A stretch of 64,000 bases of DNA from Zonotrichia leucophrys gambelii (taxonomy: Eukaryota; Chordata; Aves; Passeriformes; Passerellidae). The position numbers and the translations under genes were made by a program. Below are positions 1-12,565 of the stretch, piece by piece. The notes under the pieces are model-generated. The model had not been told where the DNA came from. It ran no database searches and saw only the letters and a list, made by a program, of their open reading frames with translations. Position 1 is the stretch's first letter. The number at the start of each line of letters is the position of its first letter. Location: assembly GCF_028769735.1 (NCBI RefSeq), contig NC_088178.1:9946857-10010856 (forward strand), in the 5' to 3' direction.

Positions 1-1435
1 TTCCAGCTCAGGGGTTAAAATGACCAGCTTTGCTGAGCAGAAATTCAGGAAGCTGAATCACACAGATAGTAAAAGCAGTGGAAGCAGTTCTCAGAAAACC
101 ACACCAGAAGGTTCTGAGCTGAACATCCCTCATATGGTTGCTTGGGCTCACATTCCTGAGGAGGCATCTGTTCCTCAAGGAAGAGACACTACACAGTTAC
201 TGGCTTCTGAAATGGTACAGCTGAGGATGAAGCTAGAGGAAAAGAGGCGAGCCATTGAAGCACAGAAGAAGAAAGTTGAAGCTGCATTCACAAAGCAGCG
301 GCAGAAAATGGGAAGAACAGCATTTCTCAATGTTGTGAAAAAGAAAGGGGACGGGGTATCCCCTCTCCGAGAGGAAGCAGCGGGAGCTGAAGATGAGAAG
401 GTATTCACTGACAGCAATCGGTTGAAAGAAAAAGAAACTCAAAAATCAGATGACCAAACTAGTAAGACTTCAGAATTAATAAAAGAAAACCCAGAAAATT
501 CTCATAGCAAATGGTTAAAATCTCCTGCTACTTCTGGGGATGCTGAAAAGCAATGGAATTTAGCAAGCCCCTCAGAAGAAAATCTTAATGATGGAGATCT
601 CTTAGAATATACAAAATCCATTGAAAAACTGAACTCTTCCCTACACTTTCTACAACAAGAAATGCAACGTCTGTCCCTTCAGCAGGAGATGCTGATGCAG
701 ATGAGAGAGCAACAGGCTTGGGTTATTTCTCCTCCTCAGCCTTCTCCTCAGAAGCAGATTCGGGACTTTAAGTCTTCAAGGCAAGGGGGAACTCCAGCTC
801 CTGTTGCACCTTTCTCACAGGAATCTCCTCGCTCTACACATCAATCTCCACAATCTTCCAACAAGAAGAATGCCTCTTTTCACATGAAAATGCAAAGGAC
901 TCCTAGGCCAAATGAACTGAAAATAACGCCTCTAAACCGTACCTTGACTGCCCCACGCTCTGTGGACAGCCTTCCCCGTTTGAGGAGGTTTTCCCCCAGT
1001 CAGGTTCCCATTCAGACCAGATCATTTGTTTGCTTTGGAGATGATGGTGAACATGTAAGTGAACCTCAGTTAAAGGGAAATCTTTCGAAGGAAGTCAAGC
1101 CTACAGAAGAGGCAGCAAAAGAAGAAGGACCAAAATTGCCAAAACAGGGCGAGCAGAAGTTGGAGGAAAAGGAGATTAAGCCTATTGAATCGAATGTTTC
1201 TGAAGTGTTATCTCAGCCTATCACAGAAACAGTCTGCCTCACCCCAAATGAAGATCAGCTAAACCAACCCATTTTACCACCTCCAGCTCCCAAAACAGCT
1301 AACTTAATTGAAGTTTCCCTATCAGATTTGAAGCCACCAGAAAAAAGTGAGGTATCTGTTGAGAAATATGAAGGTGAGAGTGATAGAGAACAGTTTGAAG
1401 ATGACCAGAAAGTATGTTGTGGATTCTTTTTTAAG
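1..1435 (+). CDS. CAMSAP2: CAMSAP2 large internal exon (5' end outside window)
   Basis: The reading frame is open from base 2 (SSSGVK before the Met at 20), so that Met is internal and is not the start. The exon carries two coiled coils and the proline/serine-rich linker, and ends CCGFFFK at a GTAAGA donor at 1436. Bases 1436-1489 would be read only if the intron were retained. A GTAAGT inside the exon at 1055-1060 falls in a short stretch (HVSE) that I do not recall from mammalian CAMSAP2. Confidence 0.96.
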
Positions 1436-4400
1436 GTAAGAGAATTAGTGGATGTGTATGTCAGCTTTAAGCTTTGTTTAAATCTTTAAGTGAAACGTGG
1501 ATGTTGCTGATGATTGAAGTAAAAGCAGATAGTGCTGCAACTCTAAATGTGCAGGCTTGTCTTCTGGACTTGATGCATTTGGCATCATAAGAGCGGTGAG
1601 ATTCTACCATATTGCAGTTCTGAGCATGTCAGAGTATCCCTTTCCATGCATAGTTAGGGAAGAGTGCTTGGAGGTCTTGGTGAGGAAGATTCATGCTGAA
1701 TGTAGATTTTTTTTTAACCTATGTTTTTGGTGATCTTGACTAAGAGTGCTCACATCTCTCCCTCACTTCCTCACCTCACTCCCAAATTTAACTAAAAGTT
1801 TTTGAACTACATAACAGCCTGCATTTTTTTAAATTATTCACATTTTTTAATTGCACTTTGGAGAGCCTTTTTCCTCTCTCAGCTGGCTAAGGAGGTGTAA
1901 GTCTGCTGAGACTCCCTTTTGAAGTTTGTATTTGGGAGCACTTCTTGGAGACTTTTTATTAAAGAACTGTATTCAGACAGGCTTTTAACTATAATGCCTA
2001 TTGTAAGACAGTGGTCTAGACTTATTTCCATCTTAGAATACCCCAACATTTTGTATCGTGTATCTAGATGGATCTAGCTTGTCTGGAAACATTCCTCAGT
2101 TCTAACAAAACACCTGGCTTGCTCAGAAGTTACTTTTATATGGTGCATAATTATTGGGGTTTGTGATAATTACCTTCATGTTCATACATGTAGACTCTTC
2201 CAAAGCTGAAAGAAGAAGTTTATGCTATGTGGGATCTTACTCAAAACTAAAATATCTCACTTAGCAAGTTTTCTCATATCAGTGTTGAATTTTGTTTGAC
2301 TCAGGAAAGAAAAATTCCTTTATGAAGTTTTTAAGAGTCTTAAGAAAAATCTTCATAAATAAACTTATTCTAAATACTCCAAGAGTATGTTAGGATACCC
2401 AGTGTACAGAATTAAATGTCTAATGACTTAGCAAAATCAGTTGCTGAATTTAGAGGTATTCATTTTTTTTGGTCCTTTTCCTTCACAAACGGTTGCTAGG
2501 ATGATCAAAAGGCAGAAAATGATATGGCAATGAAACGAGCAGCGTTGTTGGAGAAGCGTTTGAGAAGGGAAAGAGAGACTTTGCTTCGAAAGCAGCAGCT
2601 GGAAGCAGAACTAGAACATAAGAAGGAAGAGACAAGGTAAAACTACATGTCCTAATTAAAATGATCAGTAATGGTGAACATAAAAATGTCTTCTTTAGTT
2701 AAAAGTGTAACCTGCATGTCAAAGAATTGCATCTTAATATTCAAGTTATTCGCTGCTAGAGCCAGATGTGCAGAGGAGGACAGCAGGTGGCATCAGTCTG
2801 TAGCTCTCTCAGGCTGGGAGCTGTGCTGGCCTGAGCACAGCTCCTCAGAGCACAGTGCTCAGGGAGCCTGTATCCCTCAGGGCTCCTTCTGCACAAATGC
2901 ACAAGGCTCACTCAGTTACAGCTATGAAGCTGATAAACCTGTGTTCTGTTTTATTAGTAGCAATATCCCCAAAAGTTTGAACTCTCTGAAAATTGCAAAA
3001 AAAATTTAAAAGCAATTGTCTTTTACTGGTGTTTGAGAACATTGAAATTCCAAAAATCTGCTGCCTGTGTTGTCCTCACTGTGCTAGCTGAAATCCCTTA
3101 TTTGGAAAGCTTCTAGAGCTGAATTTTTTTGGTCATTTTTTAGACGCAAAACAGAAGAAGAACGTCAGAAGAAGGAGGATGAACGAGCACGGCGAGAATT
3201 TATTAAGCAGGAGTACATGAGAAGGAAACAACTAAAGCTTATGGAAGACATGGATACTGTCATAAAGCCACGTTCCCTCTCAATCAAACAGAAAAAGCCA
3301 CGTCCAAAATCTATTCACAGAGATCATATTGAATCACCTAAGACACCAATCAAAGGTCCACCAGGTAACAAATGTTTACATGGAAAAAGAGTCTGTTCAT
3401 GCTGAAACACCAGCTTGGGTTTTGGTCCTAACAAGCACGGGCATTTATGAGTCTTGTGCTGCATTAAACTGCACGTGTCCAAACTGGAAAGCAAAATTTG
3501 GCATAGAAATTGAAAGATGAATGTCACTTACCTGTTATGCATGCATGCATATATAAACAAACAAAAATGTTAGCTCTGAAACCCCAACGGAGGGATGAAA
3601 ATGTGTTGCGAGTTTCATGCACACCCATGTTTTCTTCACTAATCTCTTCTTGCACCTGTAGAGCTAAGAATGAATAAAAGTTGGGAGATAAGGGATCAAT
3701 AAATAAAATGGTGACCATAAGGTAAGAATACTTAAACTCACACAATATGGACAAAATTAAAACTTGACGGTTACTTTTAAATTTCATGTTTTTTTTCTAT
3801 TTTGCTCACCAGCTGCATGTATAGTTAACATAGCAACACTAACCATGTGGAATAACTTAGCATTCTTTTAGATACAACAGAACTTGCAGTAGTGGCTGGA
3901 AGAAGTATTATCAATTTACAATTACAAAAAAATAACCAGATTGCTCAGTGATCCCTTTTGTTACAGACTCCTCTACCCTTGTTGTTGTGCTACGTTTTCT
4001 CTGGCTGCTTCCGTCTGTCTTCCAGTGTAATTTAAAGTATTTCCTTAAGACCTTCCAAGAATCCATCCCAAGCTTTAAATTAAGTCTCTTAAGCTCTCTT
4101 TCAAAAGGACTTATTAACTCTAATTGCATCCTTTGATTTGCATAGTGCCAATATTGCCATGTTCGTGCTTCCCATTAGTGCTTAGGCTGAGCCCATCCCC
4201 AGTGCTGCCCAAGGCTGGGGGCAGCAGGTGTTTACAGGAAGTGCAGCACATATGCATGCAGGTATATCGTGTAGAAAAGCCCTTACTGACTTTCAGATGC
4301 TGGTGTTGCTCTGATGAACAGACTCTCCTACTTGCATAGGTTTATAAGCTTTAACTTTGTTTTTATCCAGGTTCACAGCTTTATCGTGTTTTTTCAGTAT

Positions 4401-7400
4401 CTAGTCTTTCATTGGCATCGCTGAACACAGGGGACAATGAGAGTGTGCAGTCAGGCAAGAGAACACCAAGGTAAAGCTAAAATAACCATTTCATGTAATA
4501 AAATTTTGTAATCAGCTATGTAAAGCTAGCATGAATTTTTTAGAGGTCATGTATATATTGTGTACTCTGAGAACAGGTATGTTTTCCTCATTTGAGACCT
4601 GGATGGTTTCCACTGTCAGACATTCGGGAACCAAGCCATCATCATTTGTTTTGCAAATTGTACCAAGTAAACCAGTTGGGCAGGTATAAATGAGGTCAAA
4701 GCAAAATGCTGTTCACACAGCCTCTTTAATTCACCTGCTTGTATCTAAGTCTCAGCCTATGGGTATTTTGCTAAACCTGTATGCTACATGCAACTACATA
4801 GCTGCTTTTCTTTTTTTAACATAGAAGTGTATTTTCTGTTTGGTTTTTTCTTTAGCAGTTGTATGGGGAATTATTGAATGCTCACAAAGACTTCAGCCTT
4901 TTCCAAACACCAGAATTTATTTTGCATTAAAAACCACCTGAAAATAACAGAAAAAATAGTATTTTTTAATACAAACCCCATATTATCATTCAGAGGAAAA
5001 TCACTATTTCTGTGAACTATTTGATAATATTCAGACAAATACTATTTTCTTTGTATAAAAAAAGTGAAGAAAAGGAAACTAGGAGAAGGGGTTGATAAGG
5101 AGTACTACATTTTCTCATATTGCCTGTTGTGTCTTCATGGCCACTACACATTATTCATCAGCTCTGACAAACCTGCAGCTGGCTTCAGTTGACTTCTCAA
5201 TTACCTTGATGTCTCAAGAACTGACTTTCCAGTTATTACATAAGAAACTTTCATAAGTGATTCAATTAGCCTAATATCTTTTGTCATCTCTTAAAAATTA
5301 GCAGTTTTAATTGAGAGGGGGATTTCTTCCAGCTGTATTAGCTATTACAAAAGGCTTGATGTTGTTCATCTACACAGGCTTTGCAGGAGATAACCCCTAT
5401 GTATGGAGCTGGAGTTGTGCAGTGCTGTACTGTGCTTTCAATGAGCTGCACATCTTCCTCAGGCTTTGGATTCGTTTAGGGGATTGAGACTTTTAAAACA
5501 TTATAAAAGCAACAGAGTTGAAAGAACTTTCAGTAACTTTCCAAACCCAAATTGTCACCTTGTCCTCACATCACCATTGTTTTTATGATCCCACTGAGAG
5601 AATCTCAGTGATACATTTGTCACCTTCTTCATGGAGGTGCTAATCATTAAAGGTGTAGGATATATTATAATTTGAATTTTCATCTCTTATTGATTTCACG
5701 GAAAATGAGCATGCACACAAATTTTGATGTGATACCACTTTTTTTCCTTATTCTATGCCTTTTTCTCACTTAGAAAACTTTCATTCCAAGCTGCAAATTT
5801 GACTGGCTTTTGCAGTGGCCACAATCAAAAAATTTTAAATACCTTGTAATAATTTAAGAAAATTTGACCTTTAAATGCAAAATTATCCACATTTGAGTGC
5901 AGCCTGAAGAATTACAGCACCAGAAGCTATTGTCTGTGAAAACAAAAACTAGAAGGGATATTGTTTTGCTGTCTTAAATACAGCAGTTCTCACTGCCATT
6001 TGTTGCAGTCATAAGTGTAAATGAACTAAATTTTTACTTCATTTTCATTATTCTATCAAGAACTGGTCTGTTCACTACATAACATTGGTTTGCCAGTGCA
6101 TGTTAAAAGTAACACAAATTTCCACTTAGTAATTCTATTTCACAACCAAGAACATCTATTAGGTCTCTGTCCCTCAGATGTAGCCCAAAAATTAACATAT
6201 CCTCACCTAAAGACCACCTTCTTGCATCACTCAAAACACACTAAATTTTGTGCATTTAGGTTTATAGTTTATAATTCAAGTCATTGTGTTCTATCTTGCC
6301 TTCTTTTCATATCAGAAGGCTTCCCAGCTGAACATTGTGAATTTTTTAATAGATTTTAAAACTAATGTTTAGGTCTGAATCTGTGGAAGGATTTTTATCC
6401 CCAAGTCGCTGTGGGAGTCGTAATGGAGAAAAAGATTGGGAAAATGCATCTACAACTTCTTCAGTCGCCTCTGCTACAGAGTACACAGGTCAGTGGCCAC
6501 AAGGGTCAGAAAAGTACCTGCCATAGAACATAGTGGTTCTATGCATGAAAAGTTTTCAGTTACCTTGATTTGGTTTCCTAAAACTTGATTTCGTTTTCCC
6601 CTTCAAAGTAGAGGATGATAATACAAGATTAACATTTTTAATCCAAAATAAAAGCACTGACTCAATAGCATTTGTGATAACCACAATAAACTGCAGTCAG
6701 GCTCAGAACAGCACATGAGCTCACACACCATTCTGTACTTCAGAGTGTCTCTAGCAAGGCACAAAGTGTTGATATTTCAACTCAATTTATTAAGAACTTT
6801 ATGATCAGACTACTCATTCTTTATTATAATATGAATCAAATAATAATGGTATTTTCCTCCCTTTTCTCTAACTATACCACACATGATACTGCCAAGACCT
6901 TGCATCATCAGCCTTATAAAAGCTCCACTTTTGCCAACCTCACATCATTTTGTTTGTGAGAAGAGTAGCATAAGTTTAGGTATTTTCTAGGGTTTTTTTC
7001 CCCAAAGCTTAGACAAACAGATTTAATCTTAAATTTAATTTATGCTTGCACATTATTTTCCTAATTGGTACTCATGTGTTGAGTTTTCTTAAATGGACTT
7101 GACCCAAGTACACAGACATTTCAGAAATTAATCCAGGAGATTTCTGCTTCAACCAGATGAATCATTTTACAGACAGAATAACCTGTCAAGTGTAAGGCTA
7201 GGTCTTTTATCCCTGGTTCTGGGTAAATCATTTCTGGAACTGAATAGAGGACAGGCAACAGTTACTCTAAGCACTGCATATGCCTCATTGTTATACCTCA
7301 CACGCTTGAAATCACAGGTGAAGGAAAAGAAAAAGACTTTGCTCTCTCCTTGACAACTGAAATTTTGTTTAGAAAAAGCAAAAGTAAAAGTCCTCTGAGA

Positions 7401-9599
7401 GAAAAAAAAAAATCCCAAGGCTGCCAATAATAATGATTTAATAATGAAAGACACATTAGTAAGTAAATTCAGTGACAGCTGAATGACATTTTACTTGTTT
7501 GTAAAATTTGTGGTCTCTAACCTTATTCTGTATTATTCCTGGATTTGTGTTTCTATGCATGCAAAAGTTCCACACCAGAAGTGCTTCACAGCATTCAAAG
7601 TAATTCTTTGTTGGCTTATTGATTAATTTACCTCATTTGTTGTTTCTTTTGCATAGGACCAAAGCTCTTCAAAGAACCCAGTGCTAAATCTAATAAGTAT
7701 ATAATTCAGAATGCACTGGCACATTGCTGCCTGGCTGGAAAAGTGAATGAAGGTCAAAAGAAAAAGATTCTGGAGGTAAGGATATTTTTCCCCTAAAAGC
7801 AGTAACACCTATGTCAAACTGAAGTCAAGCATTATGGAGACTCTAAAGGATAAATGCAGACACTGAAAGGAAACCTTAGAGATGATGGCAGCAGTCAGTG
7901 AAGGGATTAACTTCTGTGGCTTCCTTCCCCTGTAGGCAGAAAGGTTCTCCAGTGCTGTAGAAACAAGAGCTGTTACTTTGTACATGCAGCACAGGGAGCT
8001 GAATTAATTCACATGTTTAATTAATAGTTATTGCTTGTTTTATGTAGGAACTTCAATATCTAGGCTTTCATAATTTGCTCACTAAGTTGTTTTCCCTGAT
8101 ACATGGAGATCCTCAGGTTGAGAAGTTTAGAACTAAAGCACAGGGCCCTCATGAACAGAAAGAATTGAAATACAGATGAACAGAAAGAATTGAAATCCAT
8201 CCCTTCTAGGCTCTTCTCTAGTTTCCAAGCAGTAGGGCAAATTCAGGACTTTCTACTATAGGAAGTCCCTTCCAGTCTTCTCTCTTACACTGCTATAAAC
8301 CTTTCTGAAAATGCAGATATTGTAAAAACCCAGGGACACTGTGTTCCCAGGCAAAAGAAGTAACACAGAATCTGAGCCTTGAGAGTAACAGGACTGTTCC
8401 ATTTACAAACTATGACAAATACAACAGATTAACTGATATCAAACCTCACAGACACTTGGAATCCAGACTGAATTTCATTTCTGGAATAAACTTCACAGCA
8501 GTATTTCTTGCCCCTTCTTCTCTTCGTAATCCTGCGTCCATGTCTAGATGCTGCTTTCTCTGCCTTTCCAGACACTTTTTGGAAATACCAAGTCAGGAAT
8601 CAGCACACACTCCTGCAGTTTAAGTAACTGGGAGCAAAATGACCCTCAGAATGACCCAGAAAAAAATAGGTGCACAAATGTCATGCTTACCTCAAGGATG
8701 AAGCATACATCACTTGATAGAAGCTGTAAGTTTCAAGGCATGTGTCCCATAGAAGGTCTGTTAGGTGGAATAGGAATCTGAAGATTTCAGCTAATTAAGA
8801 ACTTCTGTTCAATACATTCCAACTGACTTCATGGTTTGACCAAGCTTGAGTGGATTTAGGGATGACTGAAATTCCATTTCAGCACCAGAGGATCTTTCAG
8901 ACATGCAGAGACACGTTTCAAGTTTCCTGTTCCCAAACTTGCAAGTACTAAACCAACTTGATGAAATGGATGATGAAAAGAATTTTTATTTGGTCTACAA
9001 AAAGACTTTTGGGATGTCTGTTGAGGTACAACTAAACAAGTAAAGCTGAAATTGTCTAAATAAATTCGGTTTTGGTTAACATGAATATCTACCCTATCAA
9101 AATTCAGATGGGTGAAGCTTAGCAAATTCTAATGATTGAAAATAAGGTCTTTTAGTGGACAGAGTTAGACATAAGTTTCAGCTCTGGTAGAAAACTGATT
9201 CAAAATGAAATCTAATGAATTGAAATGTTTTCTAATTACAATGCAAAATTCATATTCTGAATGTTTTTCTTTTTTTCTTTCTTTCTTTTAAAGGAAATGG
9301 AAAAATCTGATGCCAATAATTTCTTAATCTTGTTCCGGGATTCAGGCTGCCAGTTCAGATCTCTGTATACATACTGCCCTGATACTGAAGAAATCAATAA
9401 GTTAACAGGAATAGGTCCCAAGTCTATCACAAAGAAAATGATAGAGGGACTGTATAAATACAACTCTGACAGAAAGCAATTTAGCCACATACCTGCCAAA
9501 ACTTTGTCTGCCAGTGTTGATGCAATTACCATTCACAGCCATTTGTGGCAAACCAAGAGACCAGTAACTCCTAAGAAACTCTTACCCACCAAGGCATAG
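1..9599 (+). CDS. CAMSAP2: CAMSAP2, calmodulin-regulated spectrin-associated protein 2 (C-terminal part)
   Basis: Microtubule minus-end binding protein that decorates and stabilises non-centrosomal microtubules in the cytoplasm. Coding exons: 1-1435 (open at the left edge, frame from base 2), 2500-2636, 3144-3364, 4398-4470, 6373-6488, 7657-7775, 9294-9599 (stop TAG). They join in phase to about 801 residues. The calponin-homology N-terminus lies outside the window. Visible in order: a coiled coil around SEMVQLRMKLEEKRRAIE, a second around SIEKLNSSLHFLQQEMQRL, the RTPRPNELKITPLNRTL and RRFSPSQVPIQTRSFVCFGD linker motifs, a long charged coiled coil (MAMKRAALLEKRLRRE to RREFIKQEYMRRKQLKL), and the CKK domain from about GPKLFKEPS to the end TKRPVTPKKLLPTKA. 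Near-identity to remembered vertebrate CAMSAP2, rather than CAMSAP1 or CAMSAP3, fixes the paralogue. All introns are GT-AG. No frame breaks are seen. Confidence 0.97.
2500..2636 (+). CDS. CAMSAP2: CAMSAP2 coiled-coil exon
   Basis: Encodes DDQKAENDMAMKRAALLE through HKKEETR, the first half of the long basic/acidic coiled coil. The acceptor is TTGCTAG and the donor AAGGTAAA. The exon ends in phase 2 and joins AG|A to the next exon. It is too short to stand out as an open frame. Confidence 0.95.
3144..3364 (+). CDS. CAMSAP2: CAMSAP2 exon, end of coiled coil and basic linker
   Basis: Encodes RKTEEERQKKEDERARRE through IKGPP. It contains the end of the coiled coil and the basic PRPKSIHRDHIESPKTP linker. 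The acceptor is TTTTTTAG and the donor CCAG|GTAACA. The last codon is completed by the exon at 4398. Confidence 0.95.
4398..4470 (+). CDS. CAMSAP2: CAMSAP2 short linker exon
   Basis: A 73-nt exon encoding VSSLSLASLNTGDNESVQ followed by SGKRTPR. The acceptor is TTTTTTCAG and the donor CAAG|GTAAAG. Phase is kept on both sides. Confidence 0.94.
6373..6488 (+). CDS. CAMSAP2: CAMSAP2 linker exon before the CKK domain
   Basis: Encodes SESVEGFLSPSRCGSRNG, then EKDWENASTTSSVASATEYT. The acceptor is TGTTTAG and the donor ACAG|GTCAGT. It is a serine-rich, probably phosphorylated linker leading into the CKK domain. Confidence 0.95.
7657..7775 (+). CDS. CAMSAP2: CAMSAP2 CKK domain exon 1
   Basis: Encodes GPKLFKEPSAKSNKYIIQNA, then LAHCCLAGKVNEGQKKKILE, the first part of the CKK fold. 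The acceptor is TTGCATAG and the donor GAG|GTAAGG. Phase is 0 at the 3' end. Confidence 0.96.
8151..8196. repeat. 25-bp tandem duplication in a CAMSAP2 intron
   Basis: A 21-base segment beginning ATGAACAGAAAG occurs at 8151-8171 and again at 8176-8196, a perfect two-copy repeat with period 25. It is intronic and probably a recent replication-slippage event. Confidence 0.9.
9294..9599 (+). CDS. CAMSAP2: CAMSAP2 terminal coding exon, CKK domain end
   Basis: Encodes EMEKSDANNFLILFRDSGC through the C-terminus KLLPTKA and a TAG stop. It includes the conserved LTGIGPKSITKKMIEGLYKY core of the CKK microtubule-binding domain. The acceptor follows a long CT-rich tract. Confidence 0.97.
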   Translation, partial: EMEKSDANNFLILFRDSGCQFRSLYTYCPDTEEINKLTGIGPKSITKKMIEGLYKYNSDRKQFSHIPAKTLSASVDAITIHSHLWQTKRPVTPKKLLPTKA

Positions 9600-12565
9600 T
9601 AGATGGGAAAAAATTTGCTTGAGACAATTATGATAAACTTGCACTTCATCTTTACTGCCTATAGGAAATAGATTTCTAGTTGCCAACAAGACTCTTAGAA
9701 CTTAAAACTGGACACCAAGTTCTATTATCATGTCCAACTGGAATGTAAACACAGTGTTTAGGAGTGCAGAAGATAACTCTTAGGTGAATAATTATGAGTG
9801 ATTACGGAAATGTTTGACTTGTGTGGAGATTTGTATGTGCTAATGCAACATATAGAGTATATTTGCTCTGTATTTTGATTAGATACACTGAAGCACTGAA
9901 TGTTCCTCTTTAGTGACTCAAACTACATTTTTTACATCTGTTGCCTTATATGTTTGTATTTGTGCTTGTCTTGAAATATTTTTCTTTCACTAAAGAAAAA
10001 CTTCTTAATATTCTCAATACCATTGAACTTTGCATACTGACTTACAGTAAAGACTAAATGATAAATTGTATGTCACTGAATAACAGCTGAATGGGTCTGT
10101 TCTCCAAGATCCTTACTGCGTGCTGTAACAAAATCAAGATTCATTCCCCTGTGTATTTATAATTCTTTTTCAATTCAGTAGTACTGATTTGCTTATAAAC
10201 TAAACAGTAAAGGAAAAACCTTTGAACTGCTTGAAGTTTTCTTCAAATGAATTATTTAACAACTCAGGGTAAAGGTGATGCAATTATTTCTGTTTCAGTC
10301 AGTTGCCATCTGAGGTGTAATGACTGACCATGTGCATGTTCATAACATCAGTAACACTCAAAGTGAAAAGATTTGGTAGGTCTCTGAAATGGTTTAAGCA
10401 GTGTGCATTCATCGCTTTGCACTGTTCCAGCTGGAGAGAGAGCGCACGGTCAGGTCCTGCTTCTTCAAGGAAGGAACAGGAACTCATGAAACATTCAGAA
10501 CTAAATCCCTGATGTTGCCTAACAGAGCACTAAATATTCAGAAGAATCACAGAATTCACTAAGTCACAGATCTTTGAGAAGTCCTGTATCTAATTCTCAT
10601 TGATTTTAAGATTCAGGCCACTTCCTGCCTTCAATCTGCCAACTCAGACTTGAATCAGTTTTCTAGGGAACAGACATCTGATAATTTTCAGTGTGTCTTT
10701 GTAAATTGTTTTCTTGACACTAACAGGTGATGTCTTGTGACACAGCAATTTTTAAGTACGTATGGCAAAAAAGCCTAACTGACATTTCAGTAAATCTGTT
10801 ACATGACCATTTGCAAAACCAAACTCTAGGCATATTTCAGTATTATTTATAAAGGGCTGCATTTTATTTCAAAACAGTGTTTGATTATTTTATAAATCAC
10901 TACCCCGTTTCAGCGTTTGTTTCTTTTATAATTTGCTTTTAACATAGCACTGTTCTGAAAAAAAAAAAGAAAACACAAACTTGAAGCCTCCCCTAAATCT
11001 GTGGCTATTTTGATAACATCGTACACCAGAGAATTTGTTGGGGGGAGGGAAATCTCATTCTCAGGAAAAGACTTGAATGATTTGTGATTCTGTTCTGTTT
11101 CAGTGTTGTGACAACTCCATTCACATAAGACAGTATTGTGCTATGAGTATGTAGTCCATTCAGTTTCATGGGAGACTAAAATGATGTTCGTATTTCTCTC
11201 ATTAAACTGCTTTGAGAGAAACTGCCTCACTACTACGATGTGCTCATTTACTTAGAGAAAAGATGCACAGGAATGAGATGTCATTAAGCAGTTTAGAACA
11301 GTACTTTTTTAAATTATTATAAGGCCTTAGGCATCAGTGCATCTGGATTATAAACATTTTCTCAAAAATGCTGTCAGTTTACTGTAATTTATGTTCTTAT
11401 ATTTATGTATATTTGTTAAAACTGTAAAAAAAAAAAAGAAAAAAACACTTTAAAATACATGTTTAATATGTATGTGGCTCAAAACTATTTGTGGTTAGCT
11501 GATTCCTACTGTTTGCATGTATATCACCAGGATATGTAACTCTTATAATTCAAGTGTATACATATTGTGTATATAGGATATAAATAATATTAAAAAGGGG
11601 GGGAAAGAGGGTTTGCACATTCTGCCTGTTAGACACTTCCTACAGATACCATTGTAGGAACATCTTGAATAACAATATGAAACTGTGTATAATATACAGT
11701 GATTCAAGAAACCAGGAGGTTGGAATTAACTGACACACATATGGTGAATAACTTCAAAAGAAGTTTTATCATGGGAGGCTTTTTATTTCTAAAATCTGTT
11801 CTATGATTTAACTGAAGATTTGCAACACCATAAAGACACACACATCAACCTAATCAAAGTGAGCTTAAATACGTGACAGGAATTCTTTGAGTAATTTAAA
11901 ATATATCTGAATGTATTATGAAATTTGCATTTGTCAACAGGTTAAAGATTTGTGCAATGTCTAAAAGTAGAATGTGAATAATGCAGTTGAAAATTTCATT
12001 GCTCGCAGTATAAGGTTTTACTTAATACAGGAAAAGTAAAGCTAGAGATGCTTTTCCTTTTTAAGCCTGCAAATTTTCTAATTACAGTGGATCTTTGGTT
12101 GGGATCATGTTTAAAAAAAAAAGAAAAAGAAAAAAAAAAAAGAAAGCTTTCCATAAAGGCCAGTATTTATCACTGACCTTTCCAGAACACACTGGTGCTT
12201 TCATCAGGGGTATTATTATTGTTGCTACGACTGAATTGCCAAACTCTCGTCTTAGTTTTTGGAGCAGAATTTCATCTTCTAACAGTCATAATAGCTACTG
12301 AATTTTATTTTTTTTTTTTTAATGTTAGTATGACTGTTAGTTTTTATTATTTGGCTGTTTAAAGCCAAATTCAGCTATTTAATTCTGATTTATTGGGCAC
12401 TGTTGAAAATTGTACAGTGTATTGTGTGCTTACTTGTCCACTTCTATGGAGCATAGCTTCCATATTTTTTCAAATGCTGTGCTGTAAAATATTGTCATTG
12501 CTACTTATGTGGTACAGTGTAGTTTTTTCCTTTCATTTAAATAAAAGCATGGCACCAAAATAACA
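9600..12565 (+). other. CAMSAP2: CAMSAP2 3' UTR (inferred)
   Basis: About 3 kb of AT-rich, stop-rich sequence after the CAMSAP2 stop, with no coding signal. Weaker ATTAAA signals (for example 11201-11206) precede the AATAAA at 12540-12545. The 3' end is inferred from that signal; other AATAAA hexamers at 14016 and 14321 could extend it. Confidence 0.6.
12540..12545 (+). terminator. Polyadenylation signal, likely CAMSAP2
   Basis: Canonical AATAAA in the plus strand about 2.9 kb after the CAMSAP2 stop, followed within 25-40 bases by a T-rich stretch. Confidence 0.6.

Noticed and set aside
10540..10680. Possible decayed CR1 3' end (GAATCACAGAATTCAC)
   Set aside because: Only a short motif resembles CR1; the following sequence does not.
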